Below are positions 17,995-27,209 of a stretch of DNA of 64,000 nucleotides, in pieces (positions within the stretch are counted from its first letter, which is position 1; the number at the start of each line of letters is the position of its first letter). A program made the translations under genes and the position numbers. Below the pieces are notes generated by a model, which ran no database searches, had not been told where the DNA came from, and saw only the letters and a list, made by a program, of their open reading frames with translations. The DNA is from Mucilaginibacter pineti. GTDB taxonomy: Bacteria; Bacteroidota; Bacteroidia; Sphingobacteriales; Sphingobacteriaceae. The DNA lies in NCBI RefSeq assembly GCF_900101875.1, contig NZ_FNAI01000012.1, forward strand, positions 62,001 to 126,000. Reading direction: 5' to 3'.

Positions 17995-18023
17995 AAGGCC
18001 CCAAATGTTCTTTGGAGCCTTTT
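17995..18023 (-). terminator. hairpin terminator after secDF
   Basis: AAGGCCCCAAA and TTTGGAGCCTT form an 11-bp stem with one mismatch and a 5-nt loop. On the minus strand it lies 20 bp beyond the secDF stop and is followed by a T/G-rich tail. Confidence 0.6.
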
Positions 18024-18042
18024 AAATAATTGTTATTTTTTA

Positions 18043-21036
18043 TTACCTCAGGTCTTTCTTTCCAAAGTCAACTATTACCGGTGTTGCCACGCAGATAGAA
18101 GAATATGTACCGAAAATTACACCGATCAATAACGCGAATGAGAAGCCTTTAATAACGTCGCCACCAAATATGAACAACACTATCAGTACGAATACCACGG
18201 TTAAGGCGGTAATAATAGTACGGCTTAATGTGCTGTTGATAGCCTGGTTAATAACTTCTTCAGGGTTATCTGTTTTGGCATGGTGCAGGTCAAGGTACTC
18301 ACGTATCCTGTCAAACACTACCACGGTATCGTTAATGGAGTAACCAATTACCGTTAATATAGCCGCAATGAATGCCTGGTCGATATCCAGTGAGAATGGT
18401 AATAAGCCTCTGAATAAAGAGAAGAACGATAACACCAGCAACGCATCATGCGCTGTTGCCACCATGGCACCTAAGCTAAACTGCCATTTGCGGAAACGGA
18501 TAAGGATATAAGCCGAGATCACAAATATGGCGAACAATACGGTGTAAACGGCTGATGTTTTTAACTCTTCGGCAATGGTTGCACTTACTTTTGATTGTCC
18601 TAATATGTCGCTATCGGCGATATGTGTTTTAGGGCTGGTGTTTAAAACCTCAACCAGTGTTTTCCTAACCTTGGCATCTGCAACGGTAGTGTTTTCGCTA
18701 AACAGGTAGTTGGTGGTGATGCTGATCTTATCGGCACCCATTGTTTTAACCTCTGTACCACGGTCAATAGTACCTGCAGCATCAATGGTTTTATGGATGT
18801 CCTCAACAGTTACTGTTTGATCTGGGAATTTAATGATGTAGTTACGACCACCTTCAAAGTCAACACCGTAGCTAAAGCCGCGGGTGAAAATAGAGATTAA
18901 GCCTGCAGTGATAAATACTCCAGAGAATATGTAAAACTTAAAACGGTTTTTAACAAACGCGAAGTTTGCATTTTTAAAGGTATGTGAGCTCCATGGGTTT
19001 GAGAATTTGATATCCCATCCTTTGTCAAGCATCCACTCAAATATAACCCTTGAGATCAATAATGAACAGAACAAAGAAGTAATGATACCTATCATCAATG
19101 TAGTTGCGAAACCCTGGATTGGGCCCGAACCGAAGATGAACAGGATTAAACCGGTAAGGAATGTACTGATCTGCGAATCAAGGATTGACGATAAAGCATG
19201 TTTGAAACCATCTGTTATAGACAATCTTAATGATTTACCCAATGCCATTTCTTCACGAACACGCTCATAAACCAGTACGTTGGCATCAACCGCAATACCC
19301 AGTGTTAGCACGATACCAGCTATACCCGGTACGGTTAACACCGCGCCTAAGCTGGTTAATACACCCATTAAAAAGAAGATGTTGATGATTACCGCAACTA
19401 CCGCTACAGTACCTGCACGGTTGTAGTAAGCAACCATAAATACCAATACCACAACTAAACCCAATATACATGATGTAATACTGTCGCTGATGGCTTCTTT
19501 ACCCAATGACGGACCTACTACCGATTCTGAAACGATGTGGGCAGGAGCCGGTAAACGACCAGCCTTTAATACGTTGGCCAAATCCTTGGTATCATCTAAA
19601 GTAAAGTTACCTGTGATGGAAGATACACCACCTGTAATTTCGTTTTGCACGTTTGGTGCAGAGTATACGTTATCGTCAAGAACAATGGCGATAGCTTTTT
19701 TATTTACACCAGCAGCAGCTTCGGCAGTAACGGTACGCCATTTCTGTGCACCTACCGAGTTCATGATCATCACAACCTCAGGGTTACCTCTCTGGTCGTT
19801 ATCGGCACGGGCATCGGTAATTACATCGCCGGCTAATACAGGGCCGTTATCGGCACCGGTAAGTTTAATGGCGTATAAAGCAAATATTTTGTCTTTAGCA
19901 GTTTTTACCGGTTTTACTTCCCAAAGGAATTTCATGTTACGCGGTATTACCGATTGTACATCGGCGCTGTGCAGGTAAGCGTTAACACGTGCAGTATCCT
20001 GTAAAGGCGAATAACCCACAACCGGGCCTTGAGCTGGCTGTGAACCGTTAGGGCCCTGGTTAATGTTCAATTGCAATACGGCATACAGTGGGTGCAATGC
20101 GGCTTGCTGGGTTTTGCTTGCCAATGCAGCAGCAGATGTATCCTTAGCCGCATTTTTTTGAACCTTGCTTAACAATGATCCTGCTTTTGCAGCGGTATCA
20201 GTTTTTGCTGTGGCAGCAGTAGCCGCGCCAGCTTTACCGGTATCGGCTTTTGCTGTTTTGTTTTTAGCAGCAAGCAGGTTATCAATGTTTATTAAATATT
20301 GAATAGCCTCGGTATTATCAAATGTTTGATAAAACTCCAATTTGGCTGATCCTGATAATAATTTACGAACACGCTCCGGATCTTTTACACCTGGCAGCTC
20401 AACCAATATACGATTTGAGCTTGCTTCCAGCTGAATGTTTGGCTGGGTTACACCAAATTGGTCAATACGGGTGTTTAAAACTGTGAATGATTGTTTAACC
20501 GCAGTATTAGCCAAATCTTTCAGGTACGATTCAACTTCGCTGTTTGAAGCATTAAACTTCAGGTGGTCCTGGTTGTCTTTTGTTGAAAAGATGGCAGCCA
20601 GTTTACCAGTAGGGTTTAACTTTTCGTACTCGCTTACAAATAAAGCGATGAAATCTTTCTGACTGGTTTTAGCGTCAGCCTGTAACTTGTCGGCATTTGC
20701 CAAAGCCTGGTTAAATGTAACATCCGGATTGTTGTTCGAAATTTTACGTACCAGTTCATCAAGCGAAATTTGCATGGTAACGTTCATACCACCTTTTAGG
20801 TCCAAACCTAAAGCAAGCTCTCTTTGCTTAACGTATTGATAGTTGTGTTTCAATAACGGATATACCGGTTGTGTAGACATTGAGTCCAGGTATGCCTTCT
20901 CTTTCTCCAGATTTCCCTTCGCGTATGCCTTGGCATCACTCTCAACCTTTTGGGCCACCCACGTAAACGACAGCTGGTATAAACACACAACAGCCAGCAG
21001 AATGGCGAAAAATTTAATAACCCCTTTACCTTGCAT
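18043..21036 (-). CDS. secDF: protein translocase subunit SecDF (fusion)
   Basis: 997 residues with SecD and SecF fused in one chain, as is usual in Bacteroidota. It has 12 predicted membrane segments. The SecD part has TM1 (~8-27), GLDLKGGMNVTMQI and the P1 periplasmic domain; the second half begins near ANFAFVKNRFKFYIFSG with GVDFEGGRNYIIKF, the SecF counterpart. The TM4-region motifs GIAVDANVLVYERVREE (SecD) and YSINDTVVVFDRIRE (SecF) are intact. It uses the proton gradient to pull exported proteins from SecYEG. An Ala/Lys/Thr-rich low-complexity insert occupies residues ~256-314 of the P1 domain. The 125-bp upstream region is AT-rich and empty. Confidence 0.96.
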   Translation of the reverse strand: MQGKGVIKFFAILLAVVCLYQLSFTWVAQKVESDAKAYAKGNLEKEKAYLDSMSTQPVYPLLKHNYQYVKQRELALGLDLKGGMNVTMQISLDELVRKISNNNPDVTFNQALANADKLQADAKTSQKDFIALFVSEYEKLNPTGKLAAIFSTKDNQDHLKFNASNSEVESYLKDLANTAVKQSFTVLNTRIDQFGVTQPNIQLEASSNRILVELPGVKDPERVRKLLSGSAKLEFYQTFDNTEAIQYLINIDNLLAAKNKTAKADTGKAGAATAATAKTDTAAKAGSLLSKVQKNAAKDTSAAALASKTQQAALHPLYAVLQLNINQGPNGSQPAQGPVVGYSPLQDTARVNAYLHSADVQSVIPRNMKFLWEVKPVKTAKDKIFALYAIKLTGADNGPVLAGDVITDARADNDQRGNPEVVMIMNSVGAQKWRTVTAEAAAGVNKKAIAIVLDDNVYSAPNVQNEITGGVSSITGNFTLDDTKDLANVLKAGRLPAPAHIVSESVVGPSLGKEAISDSITSCILGLVVVLVFMVAYYNRAGTVAVVAVIINIFFLMGVLTSLGAVLTVPGIAGIVLTLGIAVDANVLVYERVREEMALGKSLRLSITDGFKHALSSILDSQISTFLTGLILFIFGSGPIQGFATTLMIGIITSLFCSLLISRVIFEWMLDKGWDIKFSNPWSSHTFKNANFAFVKNRFKFYIFSGVFITAGLISIFTRGFSYGVDFEGGRNYIIKFPDQTVTVEDIHKTIDAAGTIDRGTEVKTMGADKISITTNYLFSENTTVADAKVRKTLVEVLNTSPKTHIADSDILGQSKVSATIAEELKTSAVYTVLFAIFVISAYILIRFRKWQFSLGAMVATAHDALLVLSFFSLFRGLLPFSLDIDQAFIAAILTVIGYSINDTVVVFDRIREYLDLHHAKTDNPEEVINQAINSTLSRTIITALTVVFVLIVLFIFGGDVIKGFSFALLIGVIFGTYSSICVATPVIVDFGKKDLR

Positions 21037-21151
21037 CGAATTATAATATGTAATTAATTAGTTTATAAGCTTTTTTTTAATAAGGCAGCAAATCTAATAA
21101 AATTTCGCAAGCACAAAATTTTAAATTAAAACAAATTGATGACAAAAAATG

Positions 21152-21634
21152 TTAGCCACGTTCCAGTGTAATAAACGAGTAGCTATACTTGTTTTTTTCG
21201 TCAGGCTCAAAATTTTCGCGTTTTGTTTCCTTCCATTCCGCGGCGTTTAGCTCGGGAAAAAAAGTATCGCCCTCAAATTCCTCATCAACAATGGTTAAAT
21301 AGATGCGATTTGTGAGCGGTATAGCCTGTCTGTAGATCTCGGCACCGCCAACTATAAACACTTCGTCCTCCCCGGCGCTAAGTGCCAGGGCACCCTCAAT
21401 GGAGCTCACCACCTCGCAACCTTCAATACTGATAGGCTGCCTGGTAACCACAATATTCCTGCGCCTTGGCAGCGGCCTGCCAACCGAATCAAAAGTTTTA
21501 CGGCCCATGATAACGGTATGCCCGCTGGTTACGTCCTTAAAATGCTTCAAATCATTTGGTAGATGCCAAAGTAATTTATTGTCTTTACCAATCGCGTTGT
21601 TTTTGGCGATGGCCACTATTATTGAAACTGTCAT
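21152..21634 (-). CDS. folA: dihydrofolate reductase
   Basis: 160 residues, normal length. Family blocks: IVAIAKNNAIGKDNKLLWHLPNDLKHF (NADPH/folate site, with the Asp of PNDL as the catalytic acid), GHTVIMGRKTFDSVGRPLP and VFIVGGAEIYRQAI. It reduces dihydrofolate to tetrahydrofolate using NADPH. thyA lies 246 bp upstream on the same strand, with a hairpin repeat between, giving a thymidylate-cycle neighbourhood. Confidence 0.96.
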   Translation of the reverse strand: MTVSIIVAIAKNNAIGKDNKLLWHLPNDLKHFKDVTSGHTVIMGRKTFDSVGRPLPRRRNIVVTRQPISIEGCEVVSSIEGALALSAGEDEVFIVGGAEIYRQAIPLTNRIYLTIVDEEFEGDTFFPELNAAEWKETKRENFEPDEKNKYSYSFITLERG

Positions 21635-21699
21635 TGGGTCATTTTGTCATTTGTCATTGGGGCATCGGTCATTTATTAAGCCGATGCATTAAACACCTC

Positions 21700-21782
21700 T
21701 GTCATTACGAGCGTAGCGTGGCAATCTCATCAACCAAGTTCTTCACCTTTCCTGTGAGATTGCTTCGTGCCTCGCAATGACA
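21700..21782. repeat. intergenic hairpin repeat, family C, copy 1
   Basis: TGTCATTACGAGCGTAGCG at 21700 and CTTCGTGCCTCGCAATGACA ending at 21782 form the arms of an imperfect hairpin, with GCAATCTCA/TGAGATTGC inside. It lies between thyA and folA. A related copy is at 58005-58102. Confidence 0.8.
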
Positions 21783-21880
21783 TAACGTATAATCTACGTT
21801 CGCAGCCTGCGCTATATTTGTTGGTACGATCCCAAAATCTTGTTAATTTTTTTAATCCTGAAAATTCTGATTCAGATAAA

Positions 21881-22702
21881 CTATACCGCTACCGCAGCTT
21901 TTATATGCGGCCATGGATCATAGTTCTCCAAAGTGAAATCTTCAAACTTAAAGGCGAAGATGTCTTTCACATCGGGATTTATTTTCATGGTTGGCAGCGG
22001 GCGTGGTTCGCGGCTTAACTGCAGGCGGGCCTGATCCATATGGTTATTGTACAGGTGGGCATCGCCAAAAGTGTGGATGAAGTCGCCATAATCCAGATCG
22101 CACACTTGCGCCATCATCATGGTAAGCAGCGCGTATGATGCAATGTTGAAAGGCACACCCAAAAATATATCGGCACTGCGCTGATAAAGCTGGCATGATA
22201 GTTTGCCCCTGGTTTCGCCTTTTGCCGGGTTGGCGGGCTCTACATAAAACTGGAACAGGCTATGGCATGGCGGCAGTGCCATTTGGTTAACATCGGCAAC
22301 GTTCCATGCCGATACAATCATGCGGCGCGAATCTGGATTGTTTTTTATCTGGTTTACTACCTGGGTAATCTGATCGATGTGGCCGCCATCGGGTTTTGGC
22401 CATGATCGCCACTGGTAACCGTACACCGGCCCAAGGTTGCCTTCGGCATCGGCCCATTCGTCCCAAATACGCACGCCGTTTTCTTTGAGGTAGCTGATGT
22501 TGGTATCGCCGCTCAAAAACCATATCAACTCATGAATGATGGATTTAAGGTGCAGCTTTTTGGTGGTCACCATCGGGAAGCCATCTTTAAGGTTGAAACG
22601 CATCTGGTAGCCAAACACACTCACCGTACCGGTTCCTGTCCTGTCGTGCTTTTGCGCGCCGGTTTCCATTACATGGCTCATCAGATCGAGATACTGTTTC
22701 AT
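21881..22702 (-). CDS. thyA: thymidylate synthase
   Basis: 273 residues. The catalytic Cys lies in LPPCHSLFQFYV; the substrate blocks QRSADIFLGVPFNIASYALL and GDAHLYNNHMDQ are intact. It makes dTMP from dUMP with methylene-tetrahydrofolate, yielding the dihydrofolate used by FolA downstream. The length is slightly above the common 264 because of a short insertion after the PCHSLFQFYV block (EPANPAKGETRG). The start MKQYLDLM matches the family. Confidence 0.96.
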   Translation of the reverse strand: MKQYLDLMSHVMETGAQKHDRTGTGTVSVFGYQMRFNLKDGFPMVTTKKLHLKSIIHELIWFLSGDTNISYLKENGVRIWDEWADAEGNLGPVYGYQWRSWPKPDGGHIDQITQVVNQIKNNPDSRRMIVSAWNVADVNQMALPPCHSLFQFYVEPANPAKGETRGKLSCQLYQRSADIFLGVPFNIASYALLTMMMAQVCDLDYGDFIHTFGDAHLYNNHMDQARLQLSREPRPLPTMKINPDVKDIFAFKFEDFTLENYDPWPHIKAAVAV

Positions 22703-22970
22703 CTTTGTTTATTGGTTCATTTGTTTAATAGTTCATTGGTCTTTGCAATGTGTTGCATATAGCCGAAGTTATATTTCGCAACCTGCGGGAAATGATATTA
22801 ATAAACCAACTGCAAAGAAAAATAATCTAATTTTGGTATCCTAACGGATGTGCAAAAATACATCAGGTGTTAGTTCATTTTTAAAATATGTTGAAAGCTG
22901 TTTTGATTTTAAAAGATCCGTCATTGCGAATAATAAAATCCGGACGATCTAAAGGAAAAAGAAAAAGGGG

Positions 22971-23046
22971 CTGTCATCCTGAGCTTGTCGAAGGATAGCG
23001 GGTAAAGGCCTCTCCGCGCGAGTCTTCGACAGGCTCAGACTGACAG
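22971..23046. repeat. intergenic hairpin repeat, family A, copy 2
   Basis: CTGTCATCCTGAGCTTGTCG (22971 onward) pairs with the arm at 23024-23046 (CTTCGACAGGCTCAG...). It is the only structure seen in the 397-bp gap between thyA and ispE; the rest is AT-rich with no ORF. Confidence 0.85.
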
Positions 23047-23099
23047 GCCTCCATCACCAGTTAATCAACCATTCAACCCCCTCAACCACTCACCAACCC

Positions 23100-23900
23100 A
23101 TGATAACATTCCCCAACGCAAAAATTAACATCGGCCTTAACGTTACCGAACGCCGGTCCGATGGTTACCATAACCTCGAAACTGTTTTTTACCCTATCGA
23201 TCTTAAAGACGCATTGGAAGTTGTGGTTAGCGATGAACTGCGCTTTACTTCATCCGGATTGGAAATTCCGGGCAGGGAGGAGGATAACCTTTGCGTTAAG
23301 GGTTACCACATGCTGAAACAGGATCACCATCTGCCGCCCGTTCATATCCATCTGCATAAGAATATCCCGATAGGGGCAGGTCTGGGTGGCGGATCGGCAG
23401 ATGCGGCATTTTTTATAAAATTGATGAACGATATGTTTAAGCTTGGCCTGTCGGTTGATGACATGACCGGCTATGCCTGCCGCCTGGGTGCCGACTGTGC
23501 TTTCTTCATTGAAAACAAACCCGTGTTTGCTTTTGAAAAGGGCGATGAGTTTGAACCCATCCGGCTTGACCTATCGCCCTACAAAATTGTTTTGGTAATG
23601 CCCGATGTGCACGTATCAACCGGCGAAGCCTACGGCGGCGTTAAACCTACCCCGGTAAAAGATTCACTACTGGAACTTATTGCCGACCCAATTACCGAAT
23701 GGCGAAAAAATATCAAGAATGATTTTGAGCAATCGGTTTTTAAAAACCATGTAGAGATCCGCGGTATCAAGGCTGCGCTTTATGCAGCCGGTGCCATCTA
23801 CGCCAGCATGAGCGGCAGCGGTGCATCCGTGTTTGGCATTTTTGACCACGAGCCCGATGTGAAATTTTTAGAGGAAGAGAACGAAGTGTTCTTCGTTTGA
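23100..23900 (+). CDS. ispE: 4-diphosphocytidyl-2-C-methyl-D-erythritol kinase
   Basis: 266 residues, GHMP kinase fold. NAKINIGLNVTERRSDGYHNLETVFYPI is the IspE-specific start, IPIGAGLGGGSADAAFFI is the ATP-binding motif and ASMSGSGASVFGIF is the third GHMP motif. It phosphorylates CDP-ME in the MEP pathway to isoprenoids, so this organism probably uses the MEP rather than the mevalonate route. It is slightly shorter than E. coli IspE (283). It stands alone, with hairpin repeats on both sides. Confidence 0.95.
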   Translation: MITFPNAKINIGLNVTERRSDGYHNLETVFYPIDLKDALEVVVSDELRFTSSGLEIPGREEDNLCVKGYHMLKQDHHLPPVHIHLHKNIPIGAGLGGGSADAAFFIKLMNDMFKLGLSVDDMTGYACRLGADCAFFIENKPVFAFEKGDEFEPIRLDLSPYKIVLVMPDVHVSTGEAYGGVKPTPVKDSLLELIADPITEWRKNIKNDFEQSVFKNHVEIRGIKAALYAAGAIYASMSGSGASVFGIFDHEPDVKFLEEENEVFFV

Positions 23901-23949
23901 TTTCGGATTTGGGATGTCCAATTTCGTATTTTAAATATTAAAAATTAAG

Positions 23950-24043
23950 TTGTCATTCTGAGGAACGAAGAATCTGTTAGCGACCATTGCAATTTCGATA
24001 TGCAGGCCGCACAATAGATCCTTCGCTCCGCCCAGGATGACAA
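23950..24043. repeat. ~94-bp hairpin repeat, family B, copy 3
   Basis: Arms TTGTCATTCTGAGGAACGAA and CTTCGCTCCGCCCAGGATGA are imperfectly complementary, with inner sequence containing TTTCGATATGCAGGC. It is a close match over its full length to 25406-25501, in the same orientation; the two copies bracket the genes at 24091-25261. Confidence 0.85.
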
Positions 24044-24090
24044 CGTGCATAAATTAAAAAATTCCGTAGTCGAACATCTCAATTCCGAAA

Positions 24091-24978
24091 TTACACTCCC
24101 GCATCTTCACTTACACCGCGTCCGAAACCTTCTACCCAATCCCTGTCGCCCCAGCCTTTGGCTACGGCTGTTAATAAGCGGCTGTGAACCGTGTTTACGG
24201 TTGGCATGGGTGTTTCACTTGCCTGCGATAGTTTGAACGCCAGGCGGGCATCTTTGTAGCCCAATTTGGCTTTGAAACCTACGGGCTCGTATTGCTTGTT
24301 GGCAATGAGCTTTCCATAGTTTTGGTAGATAGGTGCGTTGAATAAAGTGGAGCCAAAAAAGTTGGCCACCTGCGCGCGGTCGAGCCCGTTTTTTTCGGCA
24401 AGGGTAAATGCCTCGGCCATCATTTCAAGCGAGGCCATGATCATAAAATTGCCCGCTATTTTTACCACGTTGGCGCCGCCAACTTCGGTACCAAAATCAA
24501 ACACACCCTGGCCCAAACAATCAAGCACCGGCCGGGCCAGATTCTTCACTTCCGCATCACCGGATACGCAGATGAAAAGCTTGCGCGCCGCTGCTGCTTC
24601 GGGCCTGCCAAACACCGGCGCGGCAAGGTAATGGCTACCGGCTTCGGTGTGCAGCTTTGCCAGTTCTTTGGCCGTATCCGGCGAGATAGTGCTCATGGAT
24701 ATGTGTACAGCATTTGGCTGTAGGTTTTTTAAAATTCCGTCGGCACCTACAGTCGATTCTCGCAGCACCTCATCTTCTGATAGCATGGTGATCACAAATG
24801 GCACGCCGGCGGCGGCTTCTGCCGGGGTATGGCATTTGGTGATGTGGGCAGCGTTCAACTCGTCAGCTTTGTTGATGCTGCGGTTGTAAACCTGTAAATG
24901 ATATCCCTCGCTGATGAGGTTTTTGGCCATGTTGATGCCCATGTTGCCAAGGCCGATAAATCCAATTTTCTTTTCCAT
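24091..24978 (-). CDS. NAD(P)-dependent beta-hydroxyacid dehydrogenase (HIBADH family)
   Basis: 295 residues. The N-terminal Rossmann motif GFIGLGNMGINMAKNLI is followed by VYNRS, whose Arg suggests NADPH preference. The substrate loop FGRPEAAAARKLFICVSG and the catalytic lysine helix GGANVVKIAGNFMIMASLEMMAEA fit 3-hydroxyisobutyrate/glyoxylate/succinic-semialdehyde reductases. The exact substrate cannot be read; the plant and bacterial glyoxylate reductase subgroup is one plausible placement. The LapA-like gene ends upstream only 4 bp away, so the two are probably co-transcribed. Confidence 0.85.
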   Translation of the reverse strand: MEKKIGFIGLGNMGINMAKNLISEGYHLQVYNRSINKADELNAAHITKCHTPAEAAAGVPFVITMLSEDEVLRESTVGADGILKNLQPNAVHISMSTISPDTAKELAKLHTEAGSHYLAAPVFGRPEAAAARKLFICVSGDAEVKNLARPVLDCLGQGVFDFGTEVGGANVVKIAGNFMIMASLEMMAEAFTLAEKNGLDRAQVANFFGSTLFNAPIYQNYGKLIANKQYEPVGFKAKLGYKDARLAFKLSQASETPMPTVNTVHSRLLTAVAKGWGDRDWVEGFGRGVSEDAGV

Positions 24979-24982
24979 AATG

Positions 24983-25261
24983 TTAGTTGATGTAGTCCCG
25001 GTCTTCGTCGCTTAGTGTATTGGGATTTTCTTTTTGGTGGATGCTGTCGTGATAGGCTTCAATATCGTACTTCGCTTTTTTAGGTCTGCCAACCAGGATG
25101 CCCAAAATAAAAGCCACCACCGCCACAATTGCCAGCAGCATTAGTTTGGAAACATAAAAATGCGAGAATAGAAAAGTAAACGAAACACTGTCTGTGTTTT
25201 GCATAAGCACAACGGTTAGTAAAACAGCGATGACTAAAATGATGATGGTTTTGATACTCAT
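24983..25261 (-). CDS. LapA-domain small membrane protein
   Basis: 92 residues with two membrane helices (TIIILVIAVLLTVVLMQN and KLMLLAIVAVVAFILGILVG) separated by the short SVSFTFLFSHFYVS strand, then a basic GRPKKAKYD and a charged tail. This is the layout of the LapA/DUF1049 family, linked in E. coli to LPS assembly control. It is the first gene of a two-gene unit with the reductase (4 bp apart). A role in envelope homeostasis is inferred from family only. Confidence 0.75.
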   Translation of the reverse strand: MSIKTIIILVIAVLLTVVLMQNTDSVSFTFLFSHFYVSKLMLLAIVAVVAFILGILVGRPKKAKYDIEAYHDSIHQKENPNTLSDEDRDYIN

Positions 25262-25405
25262 GATTGCCTGGTTTAACAGTTAATACAATATGCGGTTTTT
25301 AAATGTTTAATGAAAATGATTTCAGATATCGGATTTTGGATGTTCGATTTCGGAATTAAAAAGATTTGGGATTCCGGATGTTTGATTTCGGAGTTAAAAA
25401 ACGAT

Positions 25406-25501
25406 TTGTCATTCTGAGCGCAGCGAAGAATCTGTTCGCGACCAATGCATTTTCGATATGCAGGCTGTATAATAGATCCTTCACTACGTTCAGGATGACA
25501 A
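25406..25501. repeat. ~96-bp hairpin repeat, family B, copy 4
   Basis: Arms TTGTCATTCTGAGCGCAGCG and TCACTACGTTCAGGATGACA; the interior shares TTTCGATATGCAGGCTG with the copy at 23950. It sits in the 1048-bp gene-free interval 25262-26309. Confidence 0.85.
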
Positions 25502-25559
25502 CCGTAAAATTGGATTTCTCCAACTCGATAGTGTAGTTAAATTTCATGGCAGATTCCCA

Positions 25560-26100
25560 ACTGTTCACAATCGCCTAAAAAATCCTGAACTTTTTTCATT
25601 GCTTTTATGTCAATTATCTGCCTTGTTTTTCTCTCCTGAGAATCCAAAATTTCACGCTATATTTTTGATTTTGTATACAGATGGGAGGGATGCCGTGTTT
25701 AATTTAAAATCCTCATAATTTACTTCATTACACTTAGTCGGATGTTTTGGTTTAAATAGCCTTGATAAACTTTTTGCTCATATAGGAAGCTTTAATATAC
25801 TGATTAATAGATTTATAAGTATCTTAAATGAATAGGTTTTTTATATTGGCTAATTTTATTAGTTTTTTGTGTTTTAAGTTATCGACGATGTTTTAAATAA
25901 TTGCTTTTTATAAATTATTTATATGTCTGATTATTAGAATTATATATTTACTATATAAATCTAATAATCAACTTTTAATTTTTAAAATAATCCCATTTAA
26001 ATTCATAATTTGTAAAATCAACAGTATTTTTAATAAACGAAATAAATACACTAACTAAATTTTGAAAATTGGCGCTGTTGCGCTCAAAATCATTTGAACG
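25560..26100. other. AT-rich gene-free stretch
   Basis: About 540 bp of strongly AT-rich sequence with many homopolymer A/T runs and no persuasive coding frame. No hairpin family, tRNA signature or tandem array was seen. It separates the LapA-like gene from the EamA transporter 3' end. Confidence 0.55.
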
Positions 26101-26309
26101 GTGAGAAATGTGTCGAAAAATTATAATGGCTCACAAGGCTTAAAAATGGTCTGTAATTGGCTGCCGGTTTATCCCCTATCGGGAGGTGTTTGGAGATTAC
26201 ATCACGAAATGTGGTGTAGTATAAGAGCCGGGATAGTTGCAAAGATGTGCTGTGAAATGATGCTGATTGGTATGTGCAGGAAAAAATTAAAGGAAGTTAA
26301 GGCAGGGAA

Positions 26310-27209
26310 TTAAGCCACTTTACGACGCGAAATTTGTTTGCGCGCTACCGGGTACAGGAAGATGGTAGATAGGATAAGCAGTGCCCCAATCCAAAAACCG
26401 AGGGTCATTTTGTTGGTATCTTTAAAAAAAAGAAATGACATGAGGATACCATAAACTGGTTCTAAATTGGTGATGAGGGCCACCCTGAAGGCCGATAGTT
26501 CGCGCATTACAGATACCCCGGCAACGTACGCCATGGAGGTGCAAACGGTACCCAGCAGCAGCAGGTAACCAATATCATGAGGGTTTAAAACCAGTGAGCG
26601 GTTGTAGCCGCCGGTAAATAAAAGGTACAAGGAGATCCAAAAAAAGGCGCCTCCCAGCTCATAAAAAGCAATTACAGGGGCCTCGTTTTTCTTTACCAGT
26701 TTTGAATTGATGATAGAAAAAAGGCTTGCGCAAACCGCGCTTACCAGGCCGGCTATGATGCCCTTAGTGTATTGTGTTTCAAATTTAAATATCAGTACTA
26801 TACCTGTAATGATTAAAAGCCCAGCCAAAATCTCCAGTTTGGAGATCCTGGTTTTGTTGATCAGCGGCTCCAGAACGGCGGTGAACAAGGTGATACTGGA
26901 AAGGCAAACCAGCGTTACCGGCACGGTAGAAAGCTTGATGGAAGCGAAGAAAAGTATCCAGTGAGCGCCCACAATAGCACCTGTAAATACCATTTTAAGG
27001 AGCGTATTTACATCTACTTTAATAGATGTTTTGTTGAATTTGAAGTACAAAAACAACGAAATTGAAGCGATAAATACCCTGTACCACACCAATTGTACTG
27101 CAGAAATGGTTATTAATGCACCCAAAATACCCGTGAAACCCCATATAAAAACCGTAAAATGGAGAATAAGCAGGTTCTTATTAACGGTATTTTGCACGCT
27201 TTTTATCAC
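26310..27209 (-). CDS. EamA-family (DMT) transporter
   Basis: 299 residues from a GTG at 27209. The frame is open a further 47 codons into lptG, but that stretch is Cys/His-rich non-membrane sequence, whereas the GTG overlaps the lptG stop as TAGTG and gives the usual ~300-residue length. Ten hydrophobic helices form two EamA repeats (start LLILHFTVFIWGFTGILGAL; second repeat from ~GIIAGLVSAVCASLFSIINS). It probably exports or imports small metabolites; the substrate is unknown. It ends in a basic tail (RKQISRRKVA). The stop/start overlap points to translational coupling with lptG. Confidence 0.85.
   Translation of the reverse strand: MIKSVQNTVNKNLLILHFTVFIWGFTGILGALITISAVQLVWYRVFIASISLFLYFKFNKTSIKVDVNTLLKMVFTGAIVGAHWILFFASIKLSTVPVTLVCLSSITLFTAVLEPLINKTRISKLEILAGLLIITGIVLIFKFETQYTKGIIAGLVSAVCASLFSIINSKLVKKNEAPVIAFYELGGAFFWISLYLLFTGGYNRSLVLNPHDIGYLLLLGTVCTSMAYVAGVSVMRELSAFRVALITNLEPVYGILMSFLFFKDTNKMTLGFWIGALLILSTIFLYPVARKQISRRKVA

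Noticed and set aside
25406..25501. Insertion sequence remnant
   Set aside because: No transposase sequence or target-site duplication was seen; the copies are non-coding hairpins.
26101..26313. 70-codon open frame starting with GTG on the plus strand
   Set aside because: Composition is Cys/Trp/Met-rich without domain or signal, it lies in AT-rich DNA just before a convergent gene, and no neighbour supports it.
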